From: Candidatus Peregrinibacteria bacterium GW2011_GWC2_39_14 | GTDB lineage: Bacteria; Patescibacteriota; Gracilibacteria; UBA1369; UBA12463 | Direction of reading: 5' to 3' | Length of the DNA: 64,000 bases | Assembly (NCBI GenBank): GCA_000993595.1 | Contig: LBWJ01000005.1 | Span: 1 to 64,000, forward strand | Shown here: positions 17,016 to 24,311 of the stretch, piece by piece | Numbering within the stretch: position 1 is the stretch's first letter | Layout of the letters: every line of letters begins with the position of its first letter | Made by a program: the position numbers and the translations under genes | Notes under the pieces: generated by a model | What the model was told of the DNA's origin: nothing | Seen by the model: the letters and a program-made list of their open reading frames with translations, nothing else | Database searches by the model: none

Positions 17016-18372
17016 GCCCAGAAAGTTCTCTATACGTAAACACCTCAGTGCCATCATTCTTGATATTTACCGCTAAATTAACAAGTTGATTAATCTTATT
17101 AACTTCAGCACTGGCAACTTTTCTTGGTGGCAAAACTTTTTCAAGAACAGCCTTTCTAAAAGCGTTCTTATACTCTTCACTAAAATCCGCAATATAAGTA
17201 ACTCTTGAATAGACATTCGTCCCAAAATAAATTGCAACGCCAACCGCAACAACAACAATGACCGCAAAAACAGCGATTACGCCGCCTTGAACCCTTCTCC
17301 ACAAATCACCAAAGCTAAATGGCTCTTCATCAGAGAATTGCTCTTGCTGAGATTGTTCCGGAACAGCCTCAAAACGCGACTCCATATCCATATCTTGCGT
17401 GATTTGAGCCATTGGCTGAAAGCCTGATTCGGCTTGAAATTCCGGCTCTGATTGGACAGGTTGCTCTGCTTGAAAAACAGGTTCTTCAGATTGAAAAGAA
17501 ACCTCTGGATTAAATTGAACCGGTTCCTCCGGCTGAAATCGCTCTTCAGCTTGAAAAGCAACTTCTGGCTGGATTAATTGTTCAGATTGAAGTTCAAGTT
17601 CTACTTGAAATTCCGCTTCTGGTTGAAAAGAAGCCTCAGGATTAAACTGAGCGGGCTCTTCTGGCTGAACCTGCGGCTCTGGACGAAACTCAACTTGCGC
17701 CTCTTCCACAGCCTTTTTCTCAAACAAATTCTGATTATTCTTTTCTTGAGATAATCTTGCAACATTTTCCCTAATCTGCTCTTTCAAAGTACCGTTTTCC
17801 GTAATATTTATTGCAAGTTTTATGCTATCAAAAAAATTATTTACATTTCCAAAATAATTTATGTGCTTTTCAGACCCCGGAGCCGAAGTAACAAGTAAAT
17901 CACGCACCTTTTGAAGCACATCGTATATTTTTCTTGGAGCTTCTTTTGAATGCATCTGAGTCGTTTTAACGATTTCCGAATCAGTCATTTCTTCAAAAAA
18001 CTTTAACCACAAAACTTCACGTTCAAGCACATCCAAATGTGAAACAAGCTCAAGCATTGCTTGCGGAATCATTGCACTTTCACCACCGGCATCAACCTTA
18101 AAAGTATTTGAAAAAAATACAGGCCTTTTATCACCACCAACAACGCTACCAGGCACGGCAATCGGCTCGTTTTTAACCATTTTCCAGCAATAGCTGTACA
18201 TAAAAGGCAAAAACGGATAAACCGCCATAGGTTCAATATCCGCCTTCTCGTAAACATATAAAAACAATTTCTCCATCATTTCGCGCGCCTTCACATCATC
18301 GTATATTCTAAGCGCAAAATAGCGATACGCATCAAGGAAATAACGATCATATAATTCATTAAAATCAGCCAT
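16972..18372 (-). CDS. Membrane-anchored sigma-70/ECF-like protein with E/P/Q/F-rich repeats
   Basis: A 466-residue protein with an unusual domain order. Residues 1-70 resemble sigma region 2 (FNELYDRYFLDAYRYFALR, then EMMEKLFLYVYEKAD). Residues 105-165 resemble region 4, with LDVLEREVLWLKFFEEMTDSEIV followed by a second helix and VLQKVRDLL. Residues 225-345 are a repeat of about ten-residue units such as FQPEEPVQFNPEVSFQ. One transmembrane helix lies at about 363-384, and about 80 residues then lie outside the cell. It could be a membrane-tethered transcription regulator or a former sigma domain now used for another purpose. Function is unknown. The pairing of these parts is seen directly; the sigma kinship is inference from motif pattern. 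Confidence 0.75.
   Translation of the reverse strand: MADFNELYDRYFLDAYRYFALRIYDDVKAREMMEKLFLYVYEKADIEPMAVYPFLPFMYSYCWKMVKNEPIAVPGSVVGGDKRPVFFSNTFKVDAGGESAMIPQAMLELVSHLDVLEREVLWLKFFEEMTDSEIVKTTQMHSKEAPRKIYDVLQKVRDLLVTSAPGSEKHINYFGNVNNFFDSIKLAINITENGTLKEQIRENVARLSQEKNNQNLFEKKAVEEAQVEFRPEPQVQPEEPAQFNPEASFQPEAEFQVELELQSEQLIQPEVAFQAEERFQPEEPVQFNPEVSFQSEEPVFQAEQPVQSEPEFQAESGFQPMAQITQDMDMESRFEAVPEQSQQEQFSDEEPFSFGDLWRRVQGGVIAVFAVIVVVAVGVAIYFGTNVYSRVTYIADFSEEYKNAFRKAVLEKVLPPRKVASAEVNKINQLVNLAVNIKNDGTEVFTYRELSGLRWETREWRKIENK
17440..17700 (-). repeat. Coding minisatellite in the sigma-like gene
   Basis: About 260 bases of imperfect 30-36-base units encode alternating Glu, Pro, Gln and Phe (for example EEPVQFNPEVSFQ and EEPAQFNPEASFQ). 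The units differ by point changes and by insertions of whole codons, and the reading frame is kept throughout. This is a coding tandem repeat that likely gives a stiff, acidic linker between the cytoplasmic domain and the membrane helix. Confidence 0.75.
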
Positions 18373-18402
18373 ATTTTTTTATAAAATTATTTTAAGGGGT
18401 TT

Positions 18403-18431
18403 ATTCTAAATCTTAACGTATAATATGTCAA
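18403..18431 (-). promoter_or_regulatory. Promoter of the sigma-like gene
   Basis: Minus strand: TTGACA (18431-18426), a 17-base spacer, then TAGAAT (18408-18403). The predicted start of transcription is near 18396, about 24 bases before the ATG at 18372. The -35 box is a perfect consensus. Confidence 0.65.
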
Positions 18432-18441
18432 GACCGAAATC

Positions 18442-18470
18442 TTACTTTAACCGTTCAAAGAAATTATAAT
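18442..18470 (+). promoter_or_regulatory. Promoter for the 18504 gene
   Basis: Plus strand: TTACTT (18442-18447), 17 bases, TATAAT (18465-18470), about 33 bases before the ATG at 18504. It is divergent from the sigma-like gene's promoter in the same gap. Confidence 0.5.
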
Positions 18471-18503
18471 AAAAATGTTCCAAAATTTTTAACCAAAAAT
18501 AAA

Positions 18504-18908
18504 ATGGAAAATCATCCACTCATTCGAAAAATTTATCTTTATGGATTTGCTCTTTTAGGGCTTGTGCTCCTCGTAATTGGCAGCGTTGGATTTGTAAACA
18601 TGGGACTTAAAGCGTTTGTCTTCACTCAAGCCGATGAATATCAAAGGCAAACAAGCAAGCAATTCCCATATCCGGCTTGTGGCATTGAAAAATATACAAC
18701 AAGCAAAACGCCGCTCGTTTTAACGGAAGAAGAAAAAGCAACTCTTGTTAATTTTCTAGCCGACTATAAAAACTGGAAAGATGCTCCACAAATTGACTAT
18801 GTAACATCGCAACGCCATCAAGATGCAGCAATGAACCTTGCGTTGATTTTGATTGGCTTACCGCTTTATCTTTATCATTGGATTGTTATTAAACGCGAAA
18901 ATAAATAA
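18504..18908 (+). CDS. Small two-helix membrane protein of unknown function
   Basis: A 134-residue protein with a membrane helix at about residues 12-32 (FALLGLVLLVIGSVGFVNMG), an exposed middle part of some 70 residues containing one Cys in YPACGIEKY, and a second helix near residues 112-127 before a basic tail (IKRENK). I do not recognise the family; it resembles small hypothetical membrane proteins common in CPR genomes. It has its own promoter and ends 5 bases before the zinc-ribbon gene, so the two are probably transcribed together. Confidence 0.7.
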   Translation: MENHPLIRKIYLYGFALLGLVLLVIGSVGFVNMGLKAFVFTQADEYQRQTSKQFPYPACGIEKYTTSKTPLVLTEEEKATLVNFLADYKNWKDAPQIDYVTSQRHQDAAMNLALILIGLPLYLYHWIVIKRENK

Positions 18909-18913
18909 TATAA

Positions 18914-20587
18914 ATGTCGGAAACACATATTTGTAAAAATTGCGCGCAGAATTTCGAAATCACAGATGAAGATTTTGCATTTTATCGCAAAATTTCGCCA
19001 ATAATTAACGGCAAAACGTATGCCATGCCTGCACCGACTCATTGCCCGGACTGTAGGCAAATCCGCAGACTTTGCAGAAGAAACGAAAGAATTTTATATT
19101 CACGCACGTGCGATTCGTGCAAGAAAAAAATAATTTCAATTTATCCGGAAAATACGGAATTTCCGGTTTATTGCGGACATTGTTGGTGGGACGACTCATT
19201 TGATTCGCGAAAATATGGCATGGATTTCAACTTCAATAAGCCATTTTTTGACCAATTCGAAATTCTATTAAAAACAGTCCCACGCATGTCGCTTTATTCT
19301 CAGGAACAAAATAATACAAATTCAGAGTACACAAATCATTCAGACTGGAATAAAAATTGCTATATGTGCATGAATTCCGCACACTGTGAAGATTGCTACT
19401 ACTGCACAAACTTCAATATCTACAACAAAAACTGTGTTGATTGTCTCGCAATGCAACACGACGAACTTTGCTATAACTGTGTCAGCACAAAAGGATGCTA
19501 TGCCTCAATTGGGCTTCTGGACTGTGAAAACTGCATCGAGTCAGCCTTTTTATACAACTGCATCGGCTGTGAAAACTGCTTTATGTCATATAATTTACGC
19601 CACAAAAAATATTACATTCGCAATAAACAAGCCACGAAAGAAGAATATGAAAAAATCCGCGCGGAATTATCAAACGCAAAAAACATGGAGAATGCACGCA
19701 AAGAATTTATCGAATTTATAAAATCCGCATCCCGAAAATATTGCACAATTCTTAATTGTGAAATCTCAACCGGAGACCATTTAATAAGCTGTAAAAACAC
19801 AAAAAACAGCTTTTACGGCTTCAAATGCAAGGACGTAAAATTCGCATATGACTTTGGGGAAATGAAAGATTGCTATGACATATACGAACCTTGGCAAGGA
19901 GAACTTCAATATGAAACTCACGGTGTAAACGAATCTTATGGCATGAGATTTGTGCATGTAGCCTGGAGGAATAATGATTTAAGTTATTGCGACAGTTGCT
20001 TTAACGCCCAATATTTATTCGGGTGTAACGGAATTCACAATCAAAAATATTGCATTTTAAACAAACGATATACAAAAGAAGAATATGAAGAATTAACGGG
20101 AAAAATTATTGATCATATGTTAAAAACTAATGAATATGGAGAATTTTTTCCAATTAATTTAACACCATTCCCATATAATGAAAGCGTCGCACAGGAATAC
20201 TACCCTTTAACGCAAGAACAAGCCATTTCAAAAGGATTCAAATGGCGCGAAAAAGATGCACGCGAATATCAAAAACAAACATGCGTTTTACCAACCGATG
20301 TCAAATCCGTACCACCAACAATAATCAACGAACTTTTGGCGTGTGAAAAGTGTGGGAAAAACTACAAAATCGTACCTCAAGAATTGGAATATTATAAAAA
20401 AATGAATTTACCGATCCCGCGAAAATGCTTCGACTGCCGCCACATGGAAAGAATGTCACTCAGAAATCCTCGCCAACTTTGGGCTCGCAAATGCGATAAA
20501 TGCAGCGCAAGCCTGGAATCCTCCTATGCACCAAGTCGTCCGGAAAAAATCTACTGCGAAAAATGTTTCGTGGATTTTATTGAATAA
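18914..20587 (+). CDS. Cysteine-rich multi-zinc-ribbon protein of unknown function
   Basis: A 557-residue soluble protein with more than fifty cysteines. Both ends carry related zinc-ribbon modules. Residues 1-90 have CKNCAQNFEITDEDFAFYRKI, CPDCRQIRR, CDSCKK and CGHC. Residues 472-555 have CEKCGKNYKIVPQELEYYKKM, CFDCRHMERM, CDKCSAS and CEKC. The middle is a long run of C-x2-C-x3-C units (CYMCMNSAHCEDCYYC, CENCIESAFLYNCIGCENC) at intervals suited to a ladder-like or beta-helical fold. Each zinc module is followed by an R-x-L-R/C segment. I associate this architecture with CPR genomes, where it is annotated only as zinc-binding. The role is unknown; nucleic-acid or RNP binding is possible. Confidence 0.75.
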   Translation: MSETHICKNCAQNFEITDEDFAFYRKISPIINGKTYAMPAPTHCPDCRQIRRLCRRNERILYSRTCDSCKKKIISIYPENTEFPVYCGHCWWDDSFDSRKYGMDFNFNKPFFDQFEILLKTVPRMSLYSQEQNNTNSEYTNHSDWNKNCYMCMNSAHCEDCYYCTNFNIYNKNCVDCLAMQHDELCYNCVSTKGCYASIGLLDCENCIESAFLYNCIGCENCFMSYNLRHKKYYIRNKQATKEEYEKIRAELSNAKNMENARKEFIEFIKSASRKYCTILNCEISTGDHLISCKNTKNSFYGFKCKDVKFAYDFGEMKDCYDIYEPWQGELQYETHGVNESYGMRFVHVAWRNNDLSYCDSCFNAQYLFGCNGIHNQKYCILNKRYTKEEYEELTGKIIDHMLKTNEYGEFFPINLTPFPYNESVAQEYYPLTQEQAISKGFKWREKDAREYQKQTCVLPTDVKSVPPTIINELLACEKCGKNYKIVPQELEYYKKMNLPIPRKCFDCRHMERMSLRNPRQLWARKCDKCSASLESSYAPSRPEKIYCEKCFVDFIE

Positions 20588-20595
20588 AAACAAAT

Positions 20596-21798
20596 ATGGA
20601 AAAAACTGAAAAAATAAATTATCTCGATGGAATTCGCGCAATTTCCGCAATAATTGTTGTTTTTCATCATTATATTCTTGCATTTTTACCCGCTCTTTAT
20701 ACAGGCAACGCAGCAGAATCGCATATTAACGCTGCTTCGGAAGCATATCTTGCCGGCTCCCCTCTTGGAATTTTTTATGCCGGCAACTTTGCAGTTTGTT
20801 TATTTTATATTCTCAGTGGCTTTGTTTTAAGCTACAAATTTTTGAAATTTAAAAACTACGAAATCATTATTTCAAGTGCAATTCGAAGATATTTCCGACT
20901 AGTCGTACCAATTTTAGTCTCGGTTTTTGTCGCATACATATTGATGAAACTCGGATTCTTTTTCAATAAAGAAGCATCAGAATTTTCAAAATCTTCCTGG
21001 TGGTTTGCTGGACAATGGAGCTTTGAAACATCATTTTGGCATATGCTAAAAAGCGGCTTATTTAGAGTCTTTTTCGCGTACGATGCCTCATACAACACAG
21101 CACTTTGGATGATGTCATACATTTTCTACGGATCCTTCATAACACTCGGCGTAATCGCACTTTTCGGCAAACTAAAATTGCGCTACGTCGCATACGTATT
21201 AACTTATTTAATTCTAATAAACACGTATTATTCCGCTTTTATCCTTGGAATAATTTTAGCCGACATCTTTGCAAATTCACCAAACTTCTTCAAAAAATTC
21301 AACCACTTTTATATAACAATTCCGCTTATTCTGATCGGAATATTCTTCGGTGCATACCCATTTGGAGTTTACACAAACGGCACAATATACGAATTATTCA
21401 ATCTTCAATTTTTGCCTAGCCCTGGCCAATTTTGGCACATTATCGGCTCATTTCTAATAATCATTGCCGCATTTGCATCGACAAATTTTCAAAAATTCCT
21501 TTCAAACAAATTCCTAATATTCACAGGCGCAATTTCATTTTCAATTTATCTCATCCACGCACTCGTTCTCGGCTCACTTTCAAGCTGGATATTCTTAAAA
21601 TTAATTCCGCACTTTTCATACGTCACAAGCTTTTCAATCTCATTCATAGTTTCAATTCCAATCATCTTTATTCTTGCCTTCTATTCAACAAAACACATTG
21701 ATTCAAACGGATTAAAATTCTCGCAATATATATACGAAAAACTCGCAAAACCGACCCTCCTAAAGTTCAAAATTATCCGAACAAAAGAATCCCAATAA
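20596..21798 (+). CDS. Acyltransferase family 3 (OafA-like) membrane protein
   Basis: A 400-residue protein with about ten membrane helices. The N-terminus INYLDGIRAISAIIVVFHHYILAF has the typical LDGIRAI start and the catalytic His of the acyltransferase 3 family, followed by FYILSGFVLSYKF and RRYFRLVVPILVS. These enzymes O-acylate exported carbohydrates or peptidoglycan. There is no C-terminal SGNH domain. It starts 8 bases after the zinc-ribbon gene, and its 3' end overlaps the convergent SemiSWEET gene by 26 bases. The substrate is unknown; the surface glycan made by the 0-16 kb region is a candidate. Confidence 0.88.
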   Translation: MEKTEKINYLDGIRAISAIIVVFHHYILAFLPALYTGNAAESHINAASEAYLAGSPLGIFYAGNFAVCLFYILSGFVLSYKFLKFKNYEIIISSAIRRYFRLVVPILVSVFVAYILMKLGFFFNKEASEFSKSSWWFAGQWSFETSFWHMLKSGLFRVFFAYDASYNTALWMMSYIFYGSFITLGVIALFGKLKLRYVAYVLTYLILINTYYSAFILGIILADIFANSPNFFKKFNHFYITIPLILIGIFFGAYPFGVYTNGTIYELFNLQFLPSPGQFWHIIGSFLIIIAAFASTNFQKFLSNKFLIFTGAISFSIYLIHALVLGSLSSWIFLKLIPHFSYVTSFSISFIVSIPIIFILAFYSTKHIDSNGLKFSQYIYEKLAKPTLLKFKIIRTKESQ

Positions 21799-22108
21799 AA
21801 ACAAACGTATTTATTAAAATCCACAAAGTATAAGTAATTATAATTGGCTTTTCTTTATGCGTAATTCCATATGCCAACCAAAAAATATTAAACAAAATAT
21901 AACTTCCCCATGAAACAGGAGCAAGCCCACTTGCGTTATGCTCAAACCAAACTTTAAAAACCTGCGGAAGCGTCATAACCGGACCCAAAATCCCAACAAC
22001 ATAAATCGCTTCATCCAAAAACCTCTTCCATTTATCCGGACTTGGAAGCTGCTCGCCCATTTTGCAAACTCGTTTTCGAAGATGATAATGATGCAAAGCG
22101 CCATTCAT
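21773..22108 (-). CDS. SemiSWEET/PQ-loop small transporter
   Basis: A 111-residue protein with three hydrophobic helices from residue 34 on. VVGILGPVMTLPQVFKVW carries the Pro-Gln of the PQ-loop, WGSYILFNIFWLAYGI is helix 2, and IIITYTLWILINTFVFIGIL is helix 3. This is the size and layout of bacterial SemiSWEET sugar transporters, which work as dimers. The first 30 residues are an unusual basic, His-rich extension. It sits 12 bases downstream of an MFS permease gene on the same strand, so the two are probably cotranscribed. The substrate is unknown. Confidence 0.75.
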   Translation of the reverse strand: MNGALHHYHLRKRVCKMGEQLPSPDKWKRFLDEAIYVVGILGPVMTLPQVFKVWFEHNASGLAPVSWGSYILFNIFWLAYGITHKEKPIIITYTLWILINTFVFIGILLFG

Positions 22109-22120
22109 AAATATTTTTTG

Positions 22121-23386
22121 TTATTTTTCATTTAATTTTTTCTTTCTCAACGCCGATTTAATAAGCACCAAAGCGAAAATCACACCAATGGCTCCAATTG
22201 CAGAAAAAGCTTTTTCAATGCCAAGCGTATCCGCCAAAAAGCCTGATAAAATCGGCCCAATCACATATCCAATGTTTGTAAAAAAATCCTCCAAACCTTC
22301 AACGTCTTTTTCAATCGCAGGAAATTCGGAAATATAATCCGCATAAGATCCATTCAAAGAAGGATAGGAAATCGCAATCGTCATAGAAACAAAAAACGTT
22401 AATCCAATTGTAAAAACCGGATTAATCGCTGAAACGAGGGCGAAACAAGAAAGTAAAATCGATCCGATTAAAAAAGCGACATATGCAACTTTTAATTTAC
22501 CGTATTTGCTTGTTAATTTTGAAACAAAAATTCCAGCTAAAATAAAAGGCAGCGCATAAGCAGCCAACAGCAAACCGTTAAACCCATCAAGGCCCAATCC
22601 CTCGGAATAAATCGGTCCTATTGTCCAGAAAAAAGCATCCACCGTATACAAGAAAAACGTCAAAAATAAGGCTGGAAAAACATATCCGCCAATCTTTTTC
22701 CACGATCGAAATTGGCTCGCAGAATTCGGCAATTCCTTCACTGCGCAATACCCATCTTCACACTTCAAATCAACAAGCTTCCTCTTTCTAGTAACCACCA
22801 TCAATAAAATCAAAAATAAAAATCCGATCAAAAGAAAAATCGCACTTCCCGCAAAAGTCTTAAAATCAACATATTCAACAATCAACAAACTGGCAACAAG
22901 AGGCGCAATAATTTCAGCTAAATACGCAAAAACCTGCACAATTCCAAAACTGGCTGCGTGCTCTTTTTTTTCCGTATAACAACTTACAAAATCAAAAAGT
23001 CCAAAATTGTATAAGTCATAATAAATACCCCAAACAACCATTGCAAGAATATATATCGGAATCGTTTTTGCTTGCCATAAAATCAAAGGAAAAACAGCGG
23101 AAATCGCGAACATAAACATAAAAACCCTTCTAAAATTAACAGTCTTTATGAATCTGCACATTAAAAAATCAAAAGCCGCACCCGCAATTGAAGATGATCC
23201 AAGAATAAACCCCATTTGCGTAGCCGAAAAGCCATGTTCAGTTAAAATCAACGGAACCGCATAAGACAATATGCAATCAAAAATCGTCCAGAAAAAAACC
23301 ATGGCCGAAAGAAAATAAAGCGGTTTATGGCTTTCCTTGTACTGTTTTAGCTGTACGTATAAATGTTTTAATGACGACATATACAT
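22121..23386 (-). CDS. Major facilitator superfamily permease
   Basis: A 421-residue protein with twelve predicted membrane helices in two halves, separated by a charged loop around residues 200-225. The end of the first helix pair has GFILGSSSIAGAAFDFLMCRFIKTVNFRR, a variant of the MFS loop 2-3 motif, and KLTSKYGKLK holds the matching place in the second half. There is no recognisable substrate signature, so it could export drugs or peptides or import sugars. It is the first gene of a two-gene unit with a SemiSWEET protein. Confidence 0.8.
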   Translation of the reverse strand: MYMSSLKHLYVQLKQYKESHKPLYFLSAMVFFWTIFDCILSYAVPLILTEHGFSATQMGFILGSSSIAGAAFDFLMCRFIKTVNFRRVFMFMFAISAVFPLILWQAKTIPIYILAMVVWGIYYDLYNFGLFDFVSCYTEKKEHAASFGIVQVFAYLAEIIAPLVASLLIVEYVDFKTFAGSAIFLLIGFLFLILLMVVTRKRKLVDLKCEDGYCAVKELPNSASQFRSWKKIGGYVFPALFLTFFLYTVDAFFWTIGPIYSEGLGLDGFNGLLLAAYALPFILAGIFVSKLTSKYGKLKVAYVAFLIGSILLSCFALVSAINPVFTIGLTFFVSMTIAISYPSLNGSYADYISEFPAIEKDVEGLEDFFTNIGYVIGPILSGFLADTLGIEKAFSAIGAIGVIFALVLIKSALRKKKLNEK

Positions 23387-23489
23387 ATTTAATATCTTTA
23401 TATTATAACAGAAAAATGAGGCTTTAACAAGCTTTACACCTTGATCAAAATTATGCTAATTTAATCTCCAATTAAAATACCCATCAAAT

Positions 23490-24176
23490 ATGGAAGCTAA
23501 AATAGAAAAACTATACACAGTCTTCCCTGAAAACCCGCCAAAAAATCAATGCACATTCCAATGTGGCGAAGAGAAACCTCTTGACCCAAAAATGTCTTAT
23601 AGGCTTGTACACACAGCACAACAAGAATTTCTAAATTGGCCAAAAGACCCAACTGAAAAAGTGAACATTAACGCAAGAGCAGGATACGTATTCACAAAAA
23701 CCCAACATATACTTGAAAGGCCAAAAGAAAAGCCTGTAGGCGCACTTTGGCCTAAGCTTATTAAAAAGCGACTACAAGAAAAAAGATTGCCAGATCAGTC
23801 TATCCAAGAAGTAAAAAACTGCATGGCTGCTCAAGATGAATTAATGGCGATTAGAGATTTAATCGTTAAATGTGTAGAAAAAGCGATGAATACTTGTGTA
23901 AAAAAATTAGCACAAATCGAATGGAATCCTGATATAGCAATGGAAATGGCCGCACATGAAGTCCGCACAGCAATTGAAAAATTAAACGTTCCGGGCTTAA
24001 TTGAAGCGGCAAATCAAAAGCTTCTGGAGGAAGAAACGCCAAAAAACGGCAAGACAATATTAGGGTTTTTCGAGTTAATAGCGGCAAGAAACGGACTTGG
24101 AATAGTATTGGAAAAAAATGAAAAAGAACAATATTTTTTACGCCAATTCGAACCGCGCGGCGGCACGTGTCACTAG
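23490..24176 (+). CDS. Hypothetical soluble protein
   Basis: A 228-residue cytoplasmic protein, largely helical and charged, with Cys pairs near the start (QCTFQCGEE) and two Cys in the middle. No family is recognised. The C-terminus ends in FEPRGGTCH, and the DNA coding for FEPRG recurs after the giant surface-protein gene (31690-31719). It is a single gene between divergent and unrelated neighbours. Confidence 0.6.
   Translation: MEAKIEKLYTVFPENPPKNQCTFQCGEEKPLDPKMSYRLVHTAQQEFLNWPKDPTEKVNINARAGYVFTKTQHILERPKEKPVGALWPKLIKKRLQEKRLPDQSIQEVKNCMAAQDELMAIRDLIVKCVEKAMNTCVKKLAQIEWNPDIAMEMAAHEVRTAIEKLNVPGLIEAANQKLLEEETPKNGKTILGFFELIAARNGLGIVLEKNEKEQYFLRQFEPRGGTCH
24147..24176 (+). repeat. Copy 1 of a 30-bp direct repeat flanking the SLH gene
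   Basis: The last 30 bases of the 23490 gene (GAACCGCGCGGC core, ending in a TAG stop) match 31690-31719 at 22 of 30 positions by my count, in the same orientation. Both copies read FEPRG[GN]T and end in TAG. One copy lies on each side of the 7.3-kb surface-protein gene. Confidence 0.5.
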
Positions 24177-24236
24177 TTTTAATGAACATAAATCATAAAA
24201 TATTTACCCCACTTGTCTTTATAGAATACTTGAACC

Positions 24237-24266
24237 TTGTCAGGCTAAAGACGGATAATCTAAAAT
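24237..24266 (+). promoter_or_regulatory. Promoter of the giant surface-protein gene
   Basis: TTGTCA (24237-24242), an 18-base spacer, TAAAAT (24261-24266). The ATG follows at 24312 after a leader of about 40 bases ending in the C-rich run CCCTCCTCTC, so no Shine-Dalgarno sequence is present. Confidence 0.55.
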
Positions 24267-24311
24267 AGATTTTTAACAAGTCAACATTAACAATTTTTTA
24301 ACCCTCCTCTC

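Noticed and set aside
17440..17700. CRISPR-like repeats
   Set aside because: Repeat units are adjacent without unique spacers, vary by codon, and stay in frame within a protein gene.
18914..20587. Reading the cysteine-rich gene as a mobile-element or phage zinc-finger protein
   Set aside because: There are no transposase or integrase motifs, no inverted repeats or target duplications nearby, and the base composition matches the neighbours.
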